Of a stretch of 64,000 nt of DNA, positions 55,929 through 64,000 are shown in pieces. Under the pieces are notes generated by a model. It searched no databases. It was not told the origin of the DNA and saw nothing but the letters and a program-made list of their open reading frames with translations. Position 1 is the first letter of the stretch. Each line of letters begins with the position of its first letter. The stretch comes from Ramlibacter rhizophilus (GTDB taxonomy: Bacteria; Pseudomonadota; Gammaproteobacteria; Burkholderiales; Burkholderiaceae_C): the NCBI RefSeq assembly GCF_004681965.1, contig NZ_SMLL01000001.1:558001-622000 (forward strand), read 5' to 3'. The position numbers and the translations under genes were made by a program.

Positions 55929-56494
55929 GGTCTGACTCCCCGTGCCCGCAGCGCCTTGCCGAGGGCCTGCACCGCCCGAAAGCAGTGCGTCTTGACGCTT
56001 CCTTCGGTGCAGCCCATGGCCGCGGCGGTTTCCGCAACGTCCATCTCCTCCCAGTAACGCAGAAGGAAGGCTTCGCGTTGACGCGCGGGCAGCAGCATGA
56101 CCTCGGCCTCGATGTCGCGGAAGGCCTGCGCCCGCTGCAGCTGGTCCTCGGCGCTCTCGGCGAAGGCGCTGCCGTCCTGCGGCAGGAGGTGCTCCAGCGT
56201 GGACTCGAAGCCCGCGTCCTCGTCGGCCGAGCCCAGGTCGTCCAGGTTGGTGAACACGGCCCCGCGCGTCTTCTGCCGACGGAACCAGTCGAGCGTGCTG
56301 TTGGCCAGGATGCGCTGGAACAGCATGGGCAGCTCGGCCGCCGGCTTGTCCGGGTAGTGCTCGGCCAGCTTCATCATGCTGTCCTGCACGATGTCCAGCG
56401 CACTCTCCGTGTCGCGCACGTGGTAGACGGTGCGCTTGAAGGCGCGGCGTTCGACGCCCTTGAGGAAGTCGGAGAGTTCTTGATCGGAGGCCAA
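55925..56494 (-). CDS. RNA polymerase ECF sigma factor
   Basis: 189 residues from TTG 56494. Region 2 (ALDIVQDSMMKLAEHY, LFQRILANSTLDWFRRQKTR) and region 4 (LPARQREAFLLRYWEEMDV, CTEGSVKTHCFRAVQAL) are clear, with a long acidic insert between. TTG is chosen because the homologous N-terminus is ASDQELSDFLK and a minus-strand CATAAT (56541-56546) sits between it and the next ATG (56575). First gene of a coupled set: DUF3619, DUF3106, RDD. Confidence 0.9.
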   Translation of the reverse strand: MASDQELSDFLKGVERRAFKRTVYHVRDTESALDIVQDSMMKLAEHYPDKPAAELPMLFQRILANSTLDWFRRQKTRGAVFTNLDDLGSADEDAGFESTLEHLLPQDGSAFAESAEDQLQRAQAFRDIEAEVMLLPARQREAFLLRYWEEMDVAETAAAMGCTEGSVKTHCFRAVQALGKALRARGVRP

Positions 56495-56595
56495 GGCGGC
56501 GGAGCAGGAGGCCGGCAGAGCCCGGCAGTTGCGGCGCGCGATTATGTCATCGGCGTCGCAGCGTCCCCGCTTCATCCGCGAGGCCGTGCTGGGCC

Positions 56596-56618
56596 TTGCC
56601 GCATTGCGGTGCAATAAT
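56596..56618 (+). promoter_or_regulatory. ilvB promoter
   Basis: Extended -10 TGC-AATAAT (56610-56618). TTGCCG at 56596-56601 is too close to act as -35, so the TG contact probably matters. It leaves a leader of about 140 nt (56625-56767) in which I find no branched-chain-rich leader peptide. Confidence 0.4.
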
Positions 56619-56767
56619 GTCGCCCGCAAGTCAAAAGGCAAACGAGTCCTGGTCCGGCGCGCGATCCGCCGCCCATGGCCAGGTGCTCTAAGTCCCGACG
56701 CTGCTTCACAAGAGTGGGCGAAGGGGCACCCCACGTTTTTCGTCAGAGAAAAATCGAAAGGTTGATC

Positions 56768-58540
56768 ATGGAAGTCTCCAAGGCCGAGCTCACCTCGGCG
56801 GCCGCCGCTGGCGCCGACACGCAGGAACTGCGCGGCGCCGAAATCCTCGTCAAGTGCCTGCAGGCCGAAGGCGTCCAGTACATCTGGGGCTATCCGGGCG
56901 GTGCGGTGTTGCACATCTACGACGCCCTGTACAAGCAGGACACCATGCAGCACGTGCTGGTGCGCCACGAGCAGGCGGCCGTGCACGCGGCTGACGGCTA
57001 TGCCCGCGCCACCGGCGAAGTGGGCGTGGCGCTGGTGACCTCCGGGCCGGGCGTGACCAATGCCGTCACCGGCATCGCCACGGCCTACATGGACAGCATC
57101 CCCATGGTCATCGTCACGGGCCAGGTGCCCACGGCGGCCATCGGCCTGGATGCCTTCCAGGAGTGCGACACCGTGGGCATCACGCGGCCCATCGTCAAGC
57201 ACAACTTCCTGGTCAAGGACGTGCGGCAGCTGGCCGAGATCATGCGCCGCGCCTTCCACATCGCCCGCAGCGGCCGTCCCGGCCCGGTGGTGGTGGACAT
57301 CCCCAAGGACGTCTCGTTCAACAAGACCGCCTGGAACGGCTATCCGGCCAAGGTGGAAATGCGCTCGTACAACCCGGTGCGCAAGGGCCATGGGGGCCAG
57401 ATCCGCAAGGCCCTGCAGCTGCTGCTCACGGCCAAGCGGCCCTACATCTACACCGGCGGCGGCGTGATCCTGGCCAATGCCACCGAGCAGCTGCGCGAGC
57501 TGGTCAACCTGCTGGGCTATCCCTGCACCAACACGCTGATGGGCCTGGGCGCCTATCCGGGCAGCGACCCCAAGTTCCTGGGCATGCTGGGCATGCACGG
57601 CACGCTGGAAGCGAACAACGCCATGCAGAACTGCGACGTGCTGCTGGCCGTGGGCGCGCGCTTCGACGACCGCGTGATCGGCAACCCCAAGCACTTCGCG
57701 CAGAACGAACGCAAGATCATCCACATCGACATCGACCCCTCCAGCATCTCCAAGCGGGTGAAGGTGGACATCCCCATCGTCGGTGACGTCAAGGAAGTGC
57801 TGTCCGAGCTCACGGCCATGATCCGCGAGTCCGGCCTCAAGCCCGACGCGCAGGCGCTGGGCGGCTGGTGGGAGACCATCGAGGCCTGGCGCAAGCGCGA
57901 CTGCCTGCGCTATGACCGCAACAACCAGCAGGTGATCAAGCCGCAACACGTGATCGAGACGCTGTGGAACATGACGCGCGGTGTCGAGACCTATGTCACT
58001 TCCGACGTGGGCCAGCACCAGATGTGGGCCGCGCAGTTCTACAAGTTCGACGAGCCGCGCCGCTGGATCAACTCCGGTGGCCTGGGCACCATGGGCGTGG
58101 GCATCCCCTACGCCATGGGCATCAAGCTGGCCAAGCCCGACGCGGAGGTGTACTGCGTCACCGGCGAAGGCTCGGTGCAGATGTGCATCCAGGAGCTGTC
58201 CACCTGCCTGCAGTACAAGACGCCCATCAAGGTGCTGTCCCTGAACAACCGCTACCTGGGCATGGTGCGCCAGTGGCAGGAGCTGGACTACGAAGGCCGC
58301 TACAGCCACAGCTACATGGACGCACTGCCGGACTTCGTGAAGCTGGCCGAGGCCTACGGCCACGTGGGCATGCTGATCGAGCACCCGCGCGACGTGGAGC
58401 CCGCGCTGCGCGAGGCGCGCAAGCTCAAGGACCGCACGGTGTTCATGGACTTCCGCACCGACCCTACCGAGAACGTGTTCCCCATGGTGCAGGCCGGCAA
58501 GGGCATCACCGAAATGCTGCTCGGGTCCGAAGACCTGTAA
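56768..58540 (+). CDS. ilvB: acetolactate synthase large subunit
   Basis: 590 residues, ThDP enzyme starting valine, leucine and isoleucine synthesis. Catalytic Glu in RHEQAAVHAADGYAR; FAD-region FQECDTVGITRPI; ThDP motif GEGSVQMCIQEL ending LNN (Glu in place of the usual Asp). The ATG at 56768 gives MEVSKAEL; the upstream open frame is rejected. ilvH follows 100 bp later and ilvC after that, a biosynthetic cluster. Confidence 0.96.
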   Translation: MEVSKAELTSAAAAGADTQELRGAEILVKCLQAEGVQYIWGYPGGAVLHIYDALYKQDTMQHVLVRHEQAAVHAADGYARATGEVGVALVTSGPGVTNAVTGIATAYMDSIPMVIVTGQVPTAAIGLDAFQECDTVGITRPIVKHNFLVKDVRQLAEIMRRAFHIARSGRPGPVVVDIPKDVSFNKTAWNGYPAKVEMRSYNPVRKGHGGQIRKALQLLLTAKRPYIYTGGGVILANATEQLRELVNLLGYPCTNTLMGLGAYPGSDPKFLGMLGMHGTLEANNAMQNCDVLLAVGARFDDRVIGNPKHFAQNERKIIHIDIDPSSISKRVKVDIPIVGDVKEVLSELTAMIRESGLKPDAQALGGWWETIEAWRKRDCLRYDRNNQQVIKPQHVIETLWNMTRGVETYVTSDVGQHQMWAAQFYKFDEPRRWINSGGLGTMGVGIPYAMGIKLAKPDAEVYCVTGEGSVQMCIQELSTCLQYKTPIKVLSLNNRYLGMVRQWQELDYEGRYSHSYMDALPDFVKLAEAYGHVGMLIEHPRDVEPALREARKLKDRTVFMDFRTDPTENVFPMVQAGKGITEMLLGSEDL

Positions 58541-58640
58541 GCGGCGCTTTTTCTTCCACCCCACCGAACGAATCTATTGCCCGCCGAGCCCGCGCATTAC
58601 CGTGCGCGGGGGAGGGCGGCGAAAAGAGGAGTCTCACCCT

Positions 58641-60291
<1,651 letters not shown>

Positions 60292-60334
60292 TCGCGTCTC
60301 AAGCCTGCGTCCTTTCCCGCCTGCCAGGGAAGGG

Positions 60335-60372
60335 CGCAGTTGCAATCACCGCGCGCGGTGCTTGCAACTGCG
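60335..60372. promoter_or_regulatory. long hairpin before pssA
   Basis: Arms CGCAGTTGCAA (60335-60345) and TTGCAACTGCG (60362-60372), enclosing a second palindrome CACCGCGCGCGGTG with one mismatched pair: an 18-bp stem. It lies 44 bp after ilvC and 17 bp before pssA. It may terminate ilv transcripts (no U tract) or be an operator. TACACT (60377-60382) between it and the ATG could be a near-leaderless pssA -10. Confidence 0.5.
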
Positions 60373-60388
60373 TGGTTACACTGCGCCC

Positions 60389-61207
60389 ATGCATGATGGA
60401 TCCGACACGCACCCGACTGCGTCGAACAACGGCGTGGTGGTGCGCAAGCGCCGCAAAGGCATCTACATCCTTCCCAATCTCTTCACCCTGGCGGGCCTCT
60501 TCGGTGGCTTCTTCGCCGTGGTGATGGCGATGAACAACCGCTTCGACCTTGCCGCCGCCGGTGTCTTCGGCGCCATGGTGCTGGACAGCCTGGACGGGCG
60601 CGTCGCCCGCATGACCAACACGCAGAGTGCCTTCGGCGAGCAGATGGATTCGCTGGCCGACATGGTCTCCTTCGGCGCGGCGCCGGCGCTCATCGCCTAC
60701 GTCTGGTCGCTGCAGGCCCTGGGCCGCTGGGGCTGGATCGCGGCTTTCGTCTACTGCGCCTGCGCGGCGCTGCGCCTGGCGCGCTTCAACGTCAACACGG
60801 GCGTGGTGGACAAGCGCTGGTTCCAGGGCCTGCCCTCGCCGGCCGCGGCGGCCCTGGTCACGGGCTTCATCTGGCTGATGAACGACTACGGCGTCAATCG
60901 CCTGGAGGCGGCCTGGGTCATGTTCGCGATCGCGCTCTACGCCGGCCTGACGATGGTGACCAACGTGCCGTTCTACAGCTTCAAGACCATCTCGATGAAG
61001 CGGTCCGTTCCCTTCGCGGCCATCGTGCTCATCGCCCTGGCCATTGCCGTCATCAACATCGACCCGCCGGTGGTGCTCTTCGCGCTCTTCGTCATCTATG
61101 GCCTCTCGGGCTACTGCGTCTACGCCTGGCGCAAGGGCAAGGGCATGCAGGCCAGCCTCATCAGCACGTCCACCGACGAGCCGGACGAGCGCGGGCTGCA
61201 TCGCTGA
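60389..61207 (+). CDS. pssA: CDP-diacylglycerol--serine O-phosphatidyltransferase
   Basis: 272 residues, about 7-8 membrane helices. Makes phosphatidylserine, precursor of phosphatidylethanolamine. The CDP-alcohol phosphotransferase motif D69-G70-x2-A73-R74-x8-G83-x3-D87-x3-D91 is complete. The ATG at 60389 has no ribosome binding site and may be read leaderless. Between ilvC and the leucine leader, a location common in Burkholderiales (general knowledge). Confidence 0.94.
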   Translation: MHDGSDTHPTASNNGVVVRKRRKGIYILPNLFTLAGLFGGFFAVVMAMNNRFDLAAAGVFGAMVLDSLDGRVARMTNTQSAFGEQMDSLADMVSFGAAPALIAYVWSLQALGRWGWIAAFVYCACAALRLARFNVNTGVVDKRWFQGLPSPAAAALVTGFIWLMNDYGVNRLEAAWVMFAIALYAGLTMVTNVPFYSFKTISMKRSVPFAAIVLIALAIAVINIDPPVVLFALFVIYGLSGYCVYAWRKGKGMQASLISTSTDEPDERGLHR

Positions 61208-61233
61208 TGGCCGCCTGTGCTACATTCGCCCGC

Positions 61234-61287
61234 ATGAACCGCATTGCGCTGGCCCTACTACTCACCTCCCACGGGCGGAGTCGGTAG
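61234..61287 (+). CDS. leuL: leucine leader peptide, 17 residues
   Basis: MNRIALALLLTSHGRSR, with four Leu codons, three of them consecutive and two the rare CTA. No ribosome binding site precedes the ATG, which lies only 7 bp after the -10 box, so the message is probably almost leaderless. Its role is to measure charged tRNA-Leu for the attenuator. Confidence 0.8.
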   Translation: MNRIALALLLTSHGRSR

Positions 61288-61308
61288 CGCGCGCGCATTC
61301 ACCTGATC

Positions 61309-61340
61309 ACGGCCCGTTTGCACCAGCAGCGGGCCGTTTT
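61309..61340 (+). terminator. attenuator terminator before leuA
   Basis: ACGGCCCG (61309-61316) pairs with CGGGCCGT (61330-61337); the loop can add TGC/GCA pairs; TTTTCATT follows. Located 45 bp before the leuA ATG, within the leader. Confidence 0.8.
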
Positions 61341-61384
61341 CATTGGGGCTGCTGGTTCACCCGAGACATTCAAGAGGACTTGTC

Positions 61385-63073
61385 ATGTTGAAGAACCCCG
61401 CCAGCAAGTACCGCCCCTTTGCGCCGGTGCGCCTCGCGGACCGCAGCTGGCCCGACGCGGTCATCACGCGCCCGCCCCTGTGGTGCAGCGTGGACCTGCG
61501 CGACGGCAACCAGGCGCTGATCGAGCCCATGGACGTGCAGCGCAAGCTGCGCCTGTTCCAGGCCCTGGTGCGCATCGGGTTCAAGGAGATCGAGGTCGGC
61601 TTTCCCTCGGCTTCGCAGATGGAGTTCGACTTCGTTCGCAAGCTGATCGAGGAAGACCTGGTCCCTGCCGACGTCACCATCCAGGTCCTGACGCAGGCCC
61701 GCGAGCACCTGATCCAGCGCACCTTCGAGGCCCTGCAGGGTGCGCGCCGCGCCATCGTCCACCTGTACAACGCCACGGCGCCCGTCATGCGCGAACGGGT
61801 GCTGGGCCTGGATGAAGACGGCATCGTCGAGCTCGCCACCCGCCACGCGCGCCTGGTGCGCGAGCTGGCCGAGCGGCAGCCGGCCACCGAGTGGGTCTTC
61901 CAGTACTCGCCCGAGATGTTCTCCGGTACCGAGCTGGCGTTTTCCAAGCGCGTGGTCGATGCCGTGACCGAAGCCTGGGAGCCCACGCCCGAGCGCAAGT
62001 GCATCGTCAACCTGCCTTCGACGGTGGAGCACTCCACGCCGAACATCTTCGCCGACATGATCGAGTGGATGCACCGCCACCTGGCGCGGCGGGACTGCAT
62101 CGTGCTGTCGGTCCACCCGCACAACGACCGCGGCACGGGCACGGCTGCCGGCGAGTTCGCGGTGATGGCCGGGGCCGACCGCCTCGAAGGTTGCCTCTTC
62201 GGCAACGGCGAGCGCACCGGCAACCTGGACCTCGTCAACGTGGCGCTGAACCTCTACACCCAGGGAGTGGACCCGGGCCTGGACTTCTCCGACATCGACG
62301 AGATCCGCCGCACCGCCGAGTACTGCACGCAGCTTCCGGTGCACCCGCGCCACCCCTATGCGGGCGATTTGGTCTACACCTCGTTCTCGGGCTCCCACCA
62401 GGACGCGATCAAGAAGGCCTTCGCCGCACGGCGCGAGGGCGAGCCCTGGGACATGCCCTACCTGCCGGTCGACCCCAAGGACCTGGGCCGCAGCTACGAA
62501 GCGGTGATCCGCGTCAACAGCCAGTCCGGCAAGGGCGGCATTGCCTACCTGCTGGAAAGCGAGTACGGGCTGGAGCTGCCGCGCCGGCTCCAGATCGAGT
62601 TCAGCCAGGTGGTGCAGAACGTGATGGACGCCACGGGCAAGGAGCTGAGCGCCGCCGACCTCTTCGCGCTCTTCGAGCGTGAGTACGGCCTGCGCCGCAT
62701 CGAGTCGCCGCGCCACCAGGTGGAGCACGGCGTGGACGCCGGCCGCGTGCAGGTGCACGCCGAGGCGGTCGTCGGCGGCCGCAGCCTCACGCTGCAAGGG
62801 GAAGGCAATGGGCCCATCGACGCCTTCGTCGCCGGGCTGCAGCAGGCCACGGGCGAGTCGCTGCGCGTGCTCGACTACCATGAACACGCCGTGGGCGAGG
62901 GCGCCGGCGCCCAGGCCGTGGCCTACCTGGAGATGCGCGTGGGCGAGCGCACCCTGTTCGGCGTCGGCATGGACGCCAGCATCGTCGCCGCGTCGCTCAA
63001 GGCGATCGTCTCTGCATTCGAGCGCGCCCGCAGCGGCGCCCAACAGGAGGAAAGCGCATGTCCGACGCACTGA
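61385..63073 (+). CDS. leuA2: 2-isopropylmalate synthase, type 2
   Basis: 562 residues of the LeuA2 (TIGR00970) type: [20 protein letters not shown] at the N-terminus, catalytic barrel, [14 protein letters not shown] metal site, and a C-terminal regulatory domain that binds leucine in relatives. Condenses acetyl-CoA with 2-oxoisovalerate. GAGGA precedes the ATG at 61385. The type 1 enzyme gene begins inside its last 16 bp. Confidence 0.93.
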   Translation: MLKNPASKYRPFAPVRLADRSWPDAVITRPPLWCSVDLRDGNQALIEPMDVQRKLRLFQALVRIGFKEIEVGFPSASQMEFDFVRKLIEEDLVPADVTIQVLTQAREHLIQRTFEALQGARRAIVHLYNATAPVMRERVLGLDEDGIVELATRHARLVRELAERQPATEWVFQYSPEMFSGTELAFSKRVVDAVTEAWEPTPERKCIVNLPSTVEHSTPNIFADMIEWMHRHLARRDCIVLSVHPHNDRGTGTAAGEFAVMAGADRLEGCLFGNGERTGNLDLVNVALNLYTQGVDPGLDFSDIDEIRRTAEYCTQLPVHPRHPYAGDLVYTSFSGSHQDAIKKAFAARREGEPWDMPYLPVDPKDLGRSYEAVIRVNSQSGKGGIAYLLESEYGLELPRRLQIEFSQVVQNVMDATGKELSAADLFALFEREYGLRRIESPRHQVEHGVDAGRVQVHAEAVVGGRSLTLQGEGNGPIDAFVAGLQQATGESLRVLDYHEHAVGEGAGAQAVAYLEMRVGERTLFGVGMDASIVAASLKAIVSAFERARSGAQQEESACPTH

Positions 63074-64000
63074 TCATCTTCGACACCACGCTTCGCGACG
63101 GCGAGCAGTCGCCCGGCGCGTCCATGACGCGCGACGAGAAGCTGCGCATCGCCCGGCAACTGGAGCGGCTGCGCGTGGACGTCATCGAGGCCGGCTTCGC
63201 CGCCAGCTCCAACGGGGACTTCGAGGCGGTGCAGGCCATCGCCAACGCGATCAAGGACAGCACGGTCTGTTCGCTCTCGCGGGCCAACGACCGCGACATC
63301 AGCCGCGCCGCCGAGGCCCTGGCCGGCGCGTCGCGGTCGCGCATCCACACCTTCATCGCGACCTCGGCGCTGCACATGGAAAAGAAGCTGCGCATGACGC
63401 CCGAGCAGGTGCTGGAGCAGGCCCGGCTGTCGGTGCGCTTCGCGCGCAACCTGTGCGGCGACATCGAGTTCTCCCCCGAGGACGGCTACCGCAGCGACCC
63501 GGATTTCCTCTGCCGGGTGCTGGAGGCGGTGATCGCCGAGGGCGCCACCACCATCAACGTGCCCGACACCGTGGGCTACGCCGTGCCGGAGCTGTACGGC
63601 AACTTCATCCGCACGCTGCGCGAGCGGGTGCCCAACTCGGACAAGGCGGTGTGGTCGGTCCATTGCCACAACGACCTGGGCATGGCCGTGGCCAACTCGC
63701 TGGCGGGCGTGAAGATCGGCGGGGCCCGGCAGGTCGAGTGCACCATCAACGGCCTCGGCGAGCGCGCGGGCAACTGCTCGCTCGAGGAGATCGTGATGGC
63801 CGTGAAGACCCGCAAGGACTACTTCGGCCTGCAGGTCAACGTGGACACGCAGCACATCGTGGCAGCCAGCCGCATGGTCAGCCAGACCACCGGTTTCGTC
63901 GTGCAGCCGAACAAGGCCGTGGTGGGCGCCAATGCTTTTGCGCATGCCAGCGGCATCCACCAGGACGGCGTGCTCAAGGCGCGCGACACCTACGAGATCA
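63058..64000 (+). CDS. leuA: 2-isopropylmalate synthase, type 1 (cut by window end)
   Basis: Partial: 314 codons in the window, continuing beyond 64000. N-terminus [20 protein letters not shown] is the classical LeuA (TIGR00973) barrel start; [15 protein letters not shown] supplies the metal site and HASGIHQDG is near the cut. AGGAGG lies 7 bp before the ATG at 63058, and the start overlaps the type 2 gene by 16 bp, so both enzymes are made from one message under the same attenuator. Confidence 0.95.
   Translation, partial: MSDALIIFDTTLRDGEQSPGASMTRDEKLRIARQLERLRVDVIEAGFAASSNGDFEAVQAIANAIKDSTVCSLSRANDRDISRAAEALAGASRSRIHTFIATSALHMEKKLRMTPEQVLEQARLSVRFARNLCGDIEFSPEDGYRSDPDFLCRVLEAVIAEGATTINVPDTVGYAVPELYGNFIRTLRERVPNSDKAVWSVHCHNDLGMAVANSLAGVKIGGARQVECTINGLGERAGNCSLEEIVMAVKTRKDYFGLQVNVDTQHIVAASRMVSQTTGFVVQPNKAVVGANAFAHASGIHQDGVLKARDTYEI

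Larger units (their letters stand above)
61221..61345 (+). promoter_or_regulatory. leucine-responsive transcription attenuator of leuA
   Basis: TACATT (61221-61226) is the likely -10 box. The leader peptide (61234-61287) carries Leu codons at 61249 and, in tandem, CTA CTA CTC (61255-61263). ACGGGC (61271-61276) can pair with GCCCGT (61312-61317), an antiterminator. GCCCGT is also the left part of the terminator stem (61309-61316 with 61330-61337, then TTTT). A ribosome stalled at the Leu codons would free the first strand and prevent termination. All elements needed for classical attenuation are present. Confidence 0.8.

Noticed and set aside
56618..56692. Possible branched-chain leader peptide before ilvB
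   Set aside because: The 24-codon ORF has only one Val and one Leu at the end, no codon run, and no terminator hairpin follows.
56495..58564. Upstream extension of the sigma-factor frame to 879 codons
   Set aside because: Runs antisense through all of ilvB; sigma homologues begin at the TTG 56494, and a candidate -10 box lies between.

Overview
The window is a high-GC chromosomal segment. Gene order and family content point to Betaproteobacteria, order Burkholderiales, most likely Comamonadaceae (inference from gene content, not a tree). The indicators are the cysS, AlkA-type glycosylase, accA, tilS, lysC, tRNA-Ser block; several Bug/TctC receptors; adjacent type-2 and type-1 2-isopropylmalate synthases; and an H+-pumping pyrophosphatase beside ppa. 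I see no phage, insertion sequence, CRISPR array or plasmid gene.

Layout. 1-5.7 kb: housekeeping genes cysS, glycosylase, accA, tilS, lysC (with a likely internal start for a beta subunit) and tRNA-Ser(GCT). 5.9-10.7 kb: a small lipoprotein, then a LysR regulator divergent from an FAD monooxygenase, Bug receptor and alpha/beta hydrolase cluster. 10.7-15.8 kb: the least familiar part, with a secreted protein of twelve GG-D-Y repeats, a CusF-fold protein that appears to lack all four copper ligands, an orphan sulfate-type binding protein, a MerR-like dyad promoter with a coupled small-ORF/membrane-protein pair, and a Met/Gly-rich LTXXQ lipoprotein. 15.8-21 kb: complete TctED-TctCBA tricarboxylate uptake system. 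21-25.3 kb: a LysR gene divergent from an operon of ferritin-like diiron protein, Bug receptor, RidA and esterase. 25.4-30.8 kb: a 25-residue membrane peptide, putA, its divergent Lrp regulator, and a PRC-barrel protein. 31-31.7 kb: PIN toxin and antitoxin.

31.8-39.3 kb: a branched-chain-type ABC transporter operon (livK, G, F, H, M plus a hydrolase). It has a good sigma-54 promoter and three 17-bp palindromic sites about 85-130 bp upstream. These lie inside the 3' end of the adjacent sigma-54 activator gene, so the regulator carries the candidate enhancer in its own C-terminal codons. 39.3-46.9 kb: polyglycine secreted protein, Hsp15, moeA-mobA-moaA, SDR, aldehyde dehydrogenase and a PF10118 protein. 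47-53.7 kb: hppA divergent from ppa, GNAT-like protein, nadE, PII, LOG protein. 53.7-56.5 kb: dgkA, RDD protein, DUF3106, DUF3619 and ECF sigma. 56.6-64 kb: ilvB-ilvH-ilvC, pssA, and a leucine attenuator preceding leuA type 2 and leuA type 1 (cut by the window end).

Two dispersed palindromic repeat families occur: family A (about 100 bp, three copies), one copy of which is read in frame into the N-terminus of the DUF3106 protein, and family B (about 75 bp, two copies). The strongest candidates for new biology are the embedded sigma-54 enhancer, the near-leaderless leucine attenuator, the 12-repeat secreted protein with the ligandless CusF-like partner, and the repeat-derived N-terminus. All similarity statements are by eye; no database search was possible.
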